A stretch of DNA of 8,806 nucleotides. It comes from Oscillospiraceae bacterium. Lineage in GTDB: Bacteria > Bacillota > Clostridia > Oscillospirales > Ruminococcaceae. Below the pieces are notes generated by a model. That model saw nothing but the letters and a program-made list of their open reading frames with translations, was not told where the DNA came from and searched no databases. Numbering within the stretch: position 1 is the stretch's first letter; every line of letters begins with the position of its first letter. The translations under genes and the position numbers were made by a program. The DNA lies in contig JAEDMD010000072.1 in assembly GCA_016303195.1 (NCBI GenBank), positions 1 to 8,806 of the forward strand. The letters run 5' to 3'. Positions 1 through 7,000 of the stretch are shown here, piece after piece.

Positions 1-1198
1 CACGATAGCGGAAGCATATAAAATCTGCAAGCAATGCAAGATATGCTGTAAGTATCATCAGTCCCGTCCATTTATCACGGATCACAACCGATTTCGTTAT
101 ATTCTCAGTCAGCAGGAATATTATCACTGCCGACGCTGAGATAATAAGTTCAATTAATATGCCGACACGCATTTTCGTTACGAATCTGCGGAGATCACGG
201 CGTATTTCCTTGTCATGCTCATCTTCGGAATCTTTCAGTTCCTTCGCCTTGCGCTTTGAGTATGAGAGCTGTCTGTACTTCTTTCTCAGGAAAAGCAGAG
301 GGAAAAGTATCAGCACTGTTACAAGGACACATACAAGATTAAGGAATGCCCAGTGGCTCTCATCGGAAATATGTCCGATAACTGTCAGCACCGGCGGTTT
401 TTCCTTTTCCTTGACAGGTCTTTGTATCTCGCCTTTCAAAGGCTGAGCATCAACTATAAGTACTATTCTTCCGTTCGTACTTGCGCCTTCGCAGGTGGAG
501 AGTGCAAATATCTTCGTATTTTCATCCAGCTTACTGCTGTCATGTGAATCATCAAGAAGTACGGAATTACCCTTCACAAAATCATGCAGTTCTTCATATT
601 GAGAAGTATCTTTGGATATATCGCCGTAAACGATATTTTCATAGGAATCTGTTATCACACACGCCACGATGGTAAGATCAAAATTGCCGTCGGGAGTCTG
701 GAGAACACCTTTCTGATGGGAATAGAAATAATCCTCATCACGGTATTTTTCGATATCTCCGAACATCGCACCGTTATCCATGTGGTGTCCGTATATAAGG
801 TTATACCAGTCATTGAAATCCGAGTCGTTCTCGGAAGCAAGATATATCGAACCAGTGAGTGAGCTGTATCCGTAAATGTCCTTGCCTGCATATTCAAGAT
901 CGTTTTCTCCCTGTACGATAGGATAGCTTATATTTGTATCAAATATCTCAAGCCATCCGACTGTATCAGGATTTATGCTTTTAAGCTCCTCAAAGCCTTC
1001 AATATTTTTTTCGGGTTCTGCATCGTCTATCTGAGGACGGTATTGCAGAAGATCGTATGAAGTAAATGCATTTCTGTTCGTATAAAACACATCGTACAGC
1101 ACATAAAGGCTGAACATGAACATGACTGCCGCAACAATTATCATAATAAGCATAATTATCTTATTGGCGACATTTGCGATCGCCTCCAATGCTTTCAA
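1..1198 (-). CDS. srtB: Class B sortase with a C-terminal multi-membrane extension (3' end outside window)
   Basis: Cysteine transpeptidase of the outer membrane face that joins sorting-signal proteins to the cell wall or to each other. Read by hand on the minus strand, the frame is open from a TTG at 1198 to the window edge, about 399 codons, with no stop. Seen: an N-terminal membrane segment (about residues 13-37), then a sortase B fold with the GHHM histidine (about H138), the STCEG cysteine (C236) and the NGRIVLIV arginine (R244), the complete His/Cys/Arg triad. Past the fold come a Pro/Lys-rich linker (260-270), a hydrophobic segment (about 283-304), a highly charged loop (305-343) and two more hydrophobic segments (about 345-364 and 380-396). 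Ordinary class B sortases end soon after the Arg, so this extension is odd. The TTG start is chosen because an in-frame TGA lies just upstream and a GGAG (1210-1213) sits 11 bases before it; the next ATGs would cut the membrane anchor. It follows the signal-peptidase-like gene by 30 bases, so an operon is likely. Family call is secure; the pilus role is inferred from context. Confidence 0.9.
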   Translation of the reverse strand, partial: MKALEAIANVANKIIMLIMIIVAAVMFMFSLYVLYDVFYTNRNAFTSYDLLQYRPQIDDAEPEKNIEGFEELKSINPDTVGWLEIFDTNISYPIVQGENDLEYAGKDIYGYSSLTGSIYLASENDSDFNDWYNLIYGHHMDNGAMFGDIEKYRDEDYFYSHQKGVLQTPDGNFDLTIVACVITDSYENIVYGDISKDTSQYEELHDFVKGNSVLLDDSHDSSKLDENTKIFALSTCEGASTNGRIVLIVDAQPLKGEIQRPVKEKEKPPVLTVIGHISDESHWAFLNLVCVLVTVLILFPLLFLRKKYRQLSYSKRKAKELKDSEDEHDKEIRRDLRRFVTKMRVGILIELIISASAVIIFLLTENITKSVVIRDKWTGLMILTAYLALLADFICFRYR

Positions 1199-1228
1199 AT
1201 CACCGTCAACTCCATTCTTTCAGCTTTA

Positions 1229-1837
1229 TTATAAATGATTTCTTCTCATTATCGTGACGACCTTGCCGTTCACATCAGATCCTGAGACAACACCGTAATA
1301 ACGGCTGTCCTCACTGCCTCCCCTTCGGTCTGACAATACAAAATATTCGTCCTCACCGAGAGTTACGGGATAAGTAAGAGTTCCTTCGATACGGGGAGTG
1401 GAAACTCCGTATATATTATCCTCTATTACAACATTTCCATTGATGACAAGATGTTCGTCATCCGTTATATCCACGGTATCACCGCTCTTTGCCACCACTC
1501 GCCCCACATAGGTGGTCTTGTTCTTTTTCAGAACAACTATATCCTGTGCCAGATATCCCTTATCGAGCCTGTAATACAGCATAAGGTCGCCGGCTTTCAC
1601 ATTAGGCATCATATCATTGTTGGGGGCTGAAAAAAATCCGAAAACGAATCCGAACAACAGCCATATAGCTGTGATTATCAGCAGTACATTCAGGAAAAAT
1701 GCCTGTATCGGGTTCATTGGCGAGCTTTTTTTCTTTGCTTTTTCTTTTTTATCCTCATTCTGCAATGTTTCATTGGCAGTTTCTGAATTATTATTCTGCA
1801 AAACTTCGGAAATCTCAATATTCTCTGCTGCTTCCAT
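1229..1837 (-). CDS. Signal peptidase I-like protein lacking the Ser/Lys dyad (SipA-like pilus assembly factor)
   Basis: A 202-aa protein of the S26 signal peptidase fold. Seen: a hydrophilic, charged N-terminus (1-40), one membrane segment (about 44-70), then the extracytoplasmic domain. Box B reads NNDMMPNVKAGD, so the usual nucleophile Ser is D75. Box D reads VGRVVAKSGDTVDI, so the usual general base Lys before RV is G112. Box E (SDRRGGSEDSR, 169-179) is kept. The fold is therefore preserved while both catalytic residues are absent. Known: streptococcal pilus protein SipA has the same Asp and Gly substitutions and is needed for pilus polymerisation without being a normal peptidase. Inferred: this protein works with the downstream class B sortase, as SipA does with SrtC2. 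The frame stays open upstream to 2023, but the ATG at 1837 is chosen because AAGGAG lies 9 bases before it and the upstream stretch overlaps the promoter-like region. It could be automatically annotated as lepB; active signal peptidase is unlikely. Confidence 0.87.
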   Translation of the reverse strand: MEAAENIEISEVLQNNNSETANETLQNEDKKEKAKKKSSPMNPIQAFFLNVLLIITAIWLLFGFVFGFFSAPNNDMMPNVKAGDLMLYYRLDKGYLAQDIVVLKKNKTTYVGRVVAKSGDTVDITDDEHLVINGNVVIEDNIYGVSTPRIEGTLTYPVTLGEDEYFVLSDRRGGSEDSRYYGVVSGSDVNGKVVTIMRRNHL

Positions 1838-1846
1838 TTTTAACTT

Positions 1847-1852
1847 CTCCTT
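1847..1852 (-). promoter_or_regulatory. Ribosome binding site that fixes the start of the SipA-like gene
   Basis: On the minus strand AAGGAG is followed by 9 bases and then ATG at 1837. This is the only strong site near the 5' end of the frame and argues against the longer reading from 2023. Confidence 0.75.
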
Positions 1853-1875
1853 TTCCGTGTTTTGATTGCGATATA

Positions 1876-1903
1876 ATTTTATACGCCTATTATAATGCAC
1901 CAA
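1876..1903 (-). promoter_or_regulatory. Candidate sigma-A promoter of the SipA-like/sortase operon
   Basis: Minus-strand TTGGTG (1898-1903) lies 16 bases before TAAAAT (1876-1881), about 39 bases upstream of the ATG. A perfect TATAAT also occurs at 1889-1894 but lacks a clear -35 partner, so the exact start of transcription is uncertain. The -35 element abuts the tandem ACTTCGCC repeat. Confidence 0.4.
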
Positions 1904-1920
1904 CTTCGCCCTACTTCGCC
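1903..1920. repeat. Tandem 8-bp direct repeat at the operon promoter
   Basis: ACTTCGCC occurs at 1903-1910 and again at 1913-1920, one helical turn apart (10 bp), directly upstream of and touching the candidate -35 element of the minus-strand operon. The placement suits an activator or repressor binding the same DNA face twice. No regulator gene is visible in the window, so the role is inference. Confidence 0.45.
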
Positions 1921-1929
1921 TTAATACGT

Positions 1930-1969
1930 AAAAAAACGGATATCCGACATTGTTTTTTATCGGATATCC
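1930..1969 (-). terminator. Perfect 10-bp inverted repeat with a T7 tail on the minus strand
   Basis: GGATATCCGA (1938-1947) and TCGGATATCC (1960-1969) are exact reverse complements around a 12-base loop. Reading on the minus strand, the stem is followed by G and seven T's (1936-1930), the shape of an intrinsic terminator. No minus-strand gene ends here: the next one to the right ends at 4056 and has its own stem-loop. It may block antisense read-through into the SipA-like operon, be left over from a gene displaced by the plus-strand island, or act as an operator. CGGATATCC is itself repeated directly at 1937-1945 and 1961-1969. Confidence 0.5.
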
Positions 1970-2023
1970 CCTGTATTTCGGGAAAAATACTGAAATAAAA
2001 AAATTTTTTGTCCGATATGCCAA

Positions 2024-2052
2024 TGGACTTTTCTGCCGTTTTTTATTAAAAT
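2024..2052 (+). promoter_or_regulatory. Candidate promoter of the plus-strand island
   Basis: TGGACT (2024-2029, 4 of 6 to TTGACA) and TAAAAT (2047-2052, 5 of 6 to TATAAT) are separated by 17 bases. Transcription would begin near 2059, leaving only about 12 bases before the GTG at 2071. An A7T6 tract (1997-2009) lies just upstream and could act as an UP-like or bent element. Confidence 0.4.
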
Positions 2053-2070
2053 AGTTGTTAAGGCAACATC

Positions 2071-2391
2071 GTGCAAAAAACCAAATTTGATTCGCTTAAA
2101 AACGCTGCCTACGACATAGCAAAAGCTATGGTTATACTTCAAAAGGATTATTCAGATGAAGAGGATATTTCTGTTCTGTATGCTTTTTCGTCAAATCCAA
2201 TAGGAACAGTATTACCTTTTCTTGAAATGCTTAGGAAAGCAGATAAGGATATTAGTACAGCGCATGAACAAATGCGAAGCGAAAAAGAAGCTTTGACACG
2301 CAAAGGCAGCTGGAGTGATAATATCGACCCACGTTTTGAACAACAGCAGGAAGTGTTTGAAACACTTTTATCTGAGTTAAAGGAGGTGTGA
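2071..2391 (+). CDS. Hypothetical 106-aa helical protein, first gene of the island
   Basis: I do not recognise this protein. It is soluble, with no membrane segment or signal peptide, rich in charged residues and apparently mostly alpha-helical, with a coiled-coil-like second half (about 60-105, many Glu, Lys and Gln). The start is the GTG at 2071: an in-frame TAA lies three codons upstream, and a weak AAGG (2060-2063) precedes it by 7 bases in the loop of a tiny GTTG/CAAC hairpin. The next in-frame ATG (2128) has no binding site. Its final codons carry the ribosome binding site of the next gene, so the two are translationally coupled and probably act together. A truncated 5' end of a longer gene cannot be excluded. 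Confidence 0.65.
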   Translation: MQKTKFDSLKNAAYDIAKAMVILQKDYSDEEDISVLYAFSSNPIGTVLPFLEMLRKADKDISTAHEQMRSEKEALTRKGSWSDNIDPRFEQQQEVFETLLSELKEV

Positions 2392-2395
2392 GTAT

Positions 2396-3055
2396 ATGTT
2401 GCATGAAAAGATACAGTCAACAATCGGCTTGATCGAAGATGTTGCCGATAACAGACAGAAAGATATCGACAATGCCGCCGCTGCCAAACGAAATTCTATT
2501 TTTTTCGACAGCTTTGAAAAGCTCACACCTTCTGTTATCTCTTATATTCTTGCTAAGAAAAATTTCGGTTTTACTTTAAGAGAAAATACGTCTGCCCTTT
2601 TACAGGAGCTTATGAATTATTCTAAAACTACTTTTGATAATGCCAAAGCTGTAAATCCCTCTGTTTTCAAACAAAAAACAGAATCATTTATTGAAGCAAT
2701 ATCCAAAGAATGGGAAATATCCTATAAAGCAACAAATGGCGAACTAATCAGTGGACTTAATATCATAGTTCTCGTTCATCCTACCCCCACTATTGTAAGA
2801 AGTTGCATTACTATTTTAAATAAGTGTGAAAAATGGCCTCTAACTCAAGAAAGTGTTGATTCATACAAGGAAGCACATAACAAAGCAGAGATACTTCTGG
2901 AAGAAATGAGATTTGATGATGAAATACGAGAGTTTCTAATTAAAGTCCGTGACAAGAAAGCCACTCTTACCGACATTACTCCTTCTATTCTGGAATGGAT
3001 ACAGTCAGAGGATATTGCTGATAAAGTAAGCCTGAGTATCAGGAATACTATGTAG
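2396..3055 (+). CDS. Hypothetical 219-aa soluble protein coupled to the upstream gene
   Basis: I do not recognise a family. The protein is predicted soluble and mainly helical, with one short hydrophobic stretch (GLNIIVLVHPTPTIV, about 120-134) that looks like a buried strand and helix rather than a membrane span. There is no Walker, nuclease or HTH motif that I can defend. The start at 2396 is well supported: AAAGGAGG (2379-2386) is 9 bases upstream and the stop of the previous gene (2389-2391) lies between them, so the pair overlaps at the level of translation signals. The gene is AT-rich (18 G/C of 60 in 2581-2640). A stem-loop terminator follows 13 bases after the stop. Co-expression of two unknown helical proteins in an accessory island suggests a complex, possibly of defence or toxin-antitoxin type; this is only inference. 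Confidence 0.75.
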   Translation: MLHEKIQSTIGLIEDVADNRQKDIDNAAAAKRNSIFFDSFEKLTPSVISYILAKKNFGFTLRENTSALLQELMNYSKTTFDNAKAVNPSVFKQKTESFIEAISKEWEISYKATNGELISGLNIIVLVHPTPTIVRSCITILNKCEKWPLTQESVDSYKEAHNKAEILLEEMRFDDEIREFLIKVRDKKATLTDITPSILEWIQSEDIADKVSLSIRNTM

Positions 3056-3068
3056 AGCGAAAACAGTA

Positions 3069-3110
3069 CCTCGGAAGCCGAAAAAATTACAAAAAGACTT
3101 CCGGGGTTTT
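3069..3110 (+). terminator. Intrinsic terminator after the two-gene unknown operon
   Basis: CCTCGGAAG (3069-3077) pairs with CTTCCGGGG (3098-3106), nine pairs with one G-U, around a 20-base A-rich loop, followed by TTTT (3107-3110). It separates the coupled pair from the NADAR gene 27 bases later. No convincing promoter follows it, so partial read-through may feed that gene. Confidence 0.65.
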
Positions 3111-3137
3111 AATCTGTAAGGAGAGGATGTGTGATAT

Positions 3138-4019
3138 ATGGCGATGAGAATACCTTGGGATAAGTATGAAACAGCTATCTTGATAGATGCCTGTATTCAG
3201 GTTATAAATGGTAAAACGGATAAAAATTCAGCCATAAAAATCGTATCTGAAAAATTGCGGAAAAGAGCAATAAATAACGGTATTACAATTGACAATGTAT
3301 ATCGTAATGAAAACGGCATAAAAATGCAGATGACTATGATAATGTCAATGATTTGCGGTGAAGAACCGGGGCTTTATAATGCCTCCAAAGTATTCTATGA
3401 AATGGTAGAAATGTACAGGACTGAATATTTAGCATTCTCAGCTATATTAAAAAAAGCAAATCTACAGATTGCCGGTGTTACAGAGCAAAATACTCAGTTT
3501 GATAAACTGCATATTTCAAATCAGGAAGTTGATGCGATATTTTTTCATAAACCGGAAGAATCATATGGTTTCCTCAGCAATTGGTATTATTCTCCGTTTG
3601 ATTTAAACAACACACACTATACATCAGCAGAACAGTATATCATGCATCAAAAGTGTCTGCTCTTCGGCGATGAAAAATCAGCTGAAGCTGTACTTTCCAC
3701 AGAATATCCCGACAAACAGCAAAGCATCGGACGACAAGCAAAAGGATATATTGATAATGTATGGGCAGGGTCACGGCAGATTATTTCAATACATGGTCTA
3801 TATGCTAAGTTTAACCAAAATGAATCGTTACGGAATAAGCTGATTGAAACTAAAGAAGCATACCTTGTAGAATGCACTCATGCTGATACTGTATGGGCTT
3901 GCGGAAAGCATATAGATGAACCTGACAGACTTGATGCGGATAAGTGGAATGGGCAGAATATTCACGGATTTTCACTTATGGAAGTTCGTAAATTGATACA
4001 GATGAACGGCAAAATATAG
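3138..4019 (+). CDS. NADAR (YbiA-like) domain protein with an N-terminal accessory module
   Basis: A 293-aa soluble protein. The C-terminal half (about 133-288) is a NADAR domain of the YbiA/RibX family: FFHKPEESYGFLSNWYYSPF (135-154), SAEQY with the conserved E165, lFGD (175-178), the WAGSR segment (209-213), YAKFNQN (222-228), DTVWACG with W253, and a closing GFSLMEVRKL. Known: family members cleave N-glycosidic bonds of riboflavin-pathway ribosylamines, and some remove ADP-ribose from guanine as antitoxins to DarT-like toxins. The N-terminal region (about 5-105, with IPWDKYE and KLRKRAINNGITIDNVYRN) resembles a module I recall in front of varied effector domains in Firmicutes accessory proteins; its function is unknown to me. 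The start at ATG 3138 follows an in-frame TGA only one codon upstream, with AAGGAGAGG (3118-3126) before it; ATG 3144 is an alternative. The gene is AT-rich (18 G/C of 60 in 3181-3240). No ADP-ribosyltransferase is seen nearby, so defence or antitoxin function is inference. Confidence 0.88.
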   Translation: MAMRIPWDKYETAILIDACIQVINGKTDKNSAIKIVSEKLRKRAINNGITIDNVYRNENGIKMQMTMIMSMICGEEPGLYNASKVFYEMVEMYRTEYLAFSAILKKANLQIAGVTEQNTQFDKLHISNQEVDAIFFHKPEESYGFLSNWYYSPFDLNNTHYTSAEQYIMHQKCLLFGDEKSAEAVLSTEYPDKQQSIGRQAKGYIDNVWAGSRQIISIHGLYAKFNQNESLRNKLIETKEAYLVECTHADTVWACGKHIDEPDRLDADKWNGQNIHGFSLMEVRKLIQMNGKI

Positions 4020-4020
4020 C

Positions 4021-4050
4021 AACAGCGGAGAATCTGATATCTCCGCTGTT
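4021..4050. terminator. Shared stem-loop between convergent genes
   Basis: AACAGCGGAGA (4021-4031) and TCTCCGCTGTT (4040-4050) form a perfect 11-bp stem with an 8-base loop. It lies in the 36 bases between the stop of the NADAR gene (plus) and the stop of the helicase gene (minus). The stem starts with AA and ends with TT, and AT-rich sequence follows on both sides, so it probably works in both directions, though the T-tracts are weak. Confidence 0.75.
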
Positions 4051-4055
4051 ATAAA

Positions 4056-7000
4056 TTATTCTATTCCGTTCTCCTTACTCTTGCTATTATTTTTTGATTT
4101 TCTCGGCTTCTTCGCAATTTTCATAGCATCACGCTTCAGCTTTGCACGTTCAAAGTAGCAAGTTTTTTCACGCTTAGGAGCGTTCTTCTTTGCTTCGATA
4201 GCTGCCTTGTTCAGCTCATCGGTCAGGGTTTTCAGCCTGTCCTCCTTGCTGTCAAGTTCCGCCTGCTGCGGAAACGGCTCTGCTACGATTTTCTGTGCTT
4301 CGGCATGGTCGAGACGGAGTTTTGCAAGGTTTTCCTTTACACCCTCTATCCTGCCATCAATGTTGTAAAGTGCGGATTCAAGCCTGTTAAGATTGTGGGC
4401 GAAACTCTCTATCAGCTTTGTGCTATGAGTTGCCTGTCCCTGCATTTTCGCAGTCATACCACCACCCATAGCAGAGCTGTTGACCGTAACAGACAGGTCA
4501 AATCCCTGAAAGCTGCCGATTTTTACGGGAGTATCGGCGATTCTGATACCGAGAGCCGCATCTTCAAAAGCCTTTGCCGCTTCTTTTCGGTCGGTGTATT
4601 CCGTGCCTTGAATGGTGATCTTGAACACCGGTAGTTTTCGCTCGGGATCGATAGGCAGTTTGCGGAGCGTCTCACGGTCGGCATGAAGTCCGTCAAGCGT
4701 TGCGGTCAGCTTTTGCTCTTTCTCGGGAAATGCGGCTATTTTATCCTGCATTTCATAGACGGTATTGTTGTGTTCTGCCGCCAGTACACGAAGTTCCTTG
4801 ACTTCATTTTCAAGCATGAGTTTTTCCTTGATACGTTCGTCCCCTGTACAGAGAGCTTTAATCTCGGAGTAGGTCAGTGCCTGCTGGTCAACATCTTCAC
4901 AACGCCTTGCAGGAGCTTTGCTTGTCATGATCTGACTGATAAATTTCTGCTTATTTTCGAGTGTCTGATAACTGTATGCGTCAAATGTTCCTTTCGTAAC
5001 ATAGCGGAAAATCTGAACATTCTTATTCTCGTTACCCTGTCTGATGATACGTCCGGCTCTCTGCTCCAAATCAGCGGGTCGCCAAGGAATATCAAGGTCA
5101 TGAACGGCAATCAACTTTTTCTGGACGTTAGTTCCCGTACCCATTTTGGCTGTACTTCCGAGGAGAATTCTCACCTCACCCGAGCGAACCTTGTCAAAGA
5201 GTTCGGCTTTCTGCTTTTCGGACTTCGCATCATGGATAAACGCTATCTCCTCCGCAGGGATACCTTTTGCAATCAGCTTGTCATGAATGTTGGTATACAC
5301 ACAGAAATCGCATTCTTCCTCTAAGGATTCACGCTCTGCCGCTGATTTGCTGTCATCATCATTTTCACCCTCAATCTCCGTATCGCCTGCCGCCTTGTGC
5401 GGAACGCCCAAATCACAGAAGATGATCTGTGTCAGCTTGTCCTCCGCAGTTTCGGCATGAATACGGGCAACATTCTCTACGCACTGATTGAGTTTTGTAT
5501 TCGGGTCGTCCTCAAATGACGGATCGATAAGACGAGGATCAAGACCGAGCTTTCTGCCGTCAGATGTGATTCGGAGCATATTGTCAATCGTGGGATCAAC
5601 ATTGCCTGCATTGATCGCATCGGCACGGTAGGCGAGTTCCTGCACAAGTTCCTGCTGGAATGGAGTTGCCTCCACCTGTACTACCTTGTATTCGCAGTCG
5701 GGAACATCGAGTTTTAGTGTGTCTGCTGTGCGTATATCCGCTACCTGTTTGAACATGGACATAAGCTCGGGCAGACCGCTGTAATTTGCGATACGAGTTT
5801 TTTCCTTAAAACCATTGCCCGCAGGACGGAGTTCCCAGTCGGTCTTTTGCTCACCAAACACCGATACCCAGTTGTCAAAGTGCTGTAAACCGTGGTCTTT
5901 GAGAAAATCATATTCAAGATACCTCATCATTGTATGTAACTCTGTTATGGAATTCGATAATGGCGTCCCAGTTGCTCCGACAAACCCCTTACCACCAGTC
6001 TTTTCATCAAGATAGCGTACTTTCAAAAATAAATCGAGTGCTTTCTGTGATGCAGACTGCGATATACCTGAAATATTTTGAAGTTTTGTGGCGACAAAAA
6101 GGTTCTTAAACTCGTGCATTTCATCGACGAACAGCTTATCTACGCCCAATTGTTCAAATGTCAGTGTATCGTCCTGATTGGATTTTTCCAGTTTGTCAAG
6201 CTGTTTCTGTAAACCTTTTCGGGTACGCTCCATAGCCTTGATCTGGAATTTCGAGCTGTCTTTTCTCTTTAATTCTTCGATACCTTGCAGAATATCATCT
6301 ATCTGTGACTGTATCGTCATGACCTGACGTTCCTTTGAAACGGGAATCATGCCGAGCTGAGAGTGACCGATGATAACTGCGTCAAAATTTCCTGTCGCAA
6401 TTTTTGCAAATAATTGCTGTCGATTTTCTTTCTTGAAGTCCTTTTTGGTCGCAACAAGAATGTTCGCTGACGGATAGAGCCGCTGAAAATCCTCACCGAT
6501 CTGTTCGGTAAGGTGATTCGGAACTGCAAACAGCGATTTTGTACAAAGTCCGAGACGTTTTGATTCCATAGCGGTCGCTATCATCTCGAACGTCTTCCCA
6601 GCCCCCACACTGTGAGCAAACAGCGTATTACCGCCGAACATAGCGTGTGCAATAGCATTTTTCTGGTGTGGGTGCAACGTAATATCCGAATTCATCATCG
6701 GGAAAGTCAAGTGCGAACCGTCATATTCACGGGGTTTGATACTGTTGAAAAGCTCATTATAGCGGTTCACAATATCCTCACGGCGGGCAGGGTCTTTGAA
6801 TATCCAGCCCTTGAAAGCCTTACGCATATCGTCCGCTTTTCGCTGAACAACACGAGTAGCATCAACGTCAACGACACGCTTTTCTTTTGTGTCGCCCAAG
6901 CCGTCGGGAACTTCGATAGTTTTATAGACTTTCGGGTCTTGCAGGTTTAGGATATGCTCAAAAATATCGTAGGCGTTCATCTTGTGACTGCCGTATTTTT

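Noticed and set aside
159..897. Several plus- and minus-strand open frames inside the sortase region
   Set aside because: They overlap the sortase, which carries the full catalytic triad, and their translations have no recognisable domain.
1229..2023. Longer reading of the SipA-like protein starting at 2023
   Set aside because: The extra 62 residues have no family match, overlap the promoter-like sequence and palindrome, and lack a binding site, while ATG 1837 has AAGGAG at ideal spacing.
1957..2142. 61-aa minus-strand open frame across the divergent region
   Set aside because: No binding site and low-complexity translation; it overlaps the start of the plus-strand 106-aa gene and the control elements.
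3087..3113. Promoter for the NADAR gene (TTACAA, 15 bases, TTTAAT)
   Set aside because: Only 3 of 6 matches in the -35, short spacing, and it overlaps the terminator stem, so it is not supported.
3138..4019. DarT-NADAR toxin-antitoxin pair
   Set aside because: Neither neighbouring small protein shows ADP-ribosyltransferase motifs that I can identify, so the pairing cannot be claimed.
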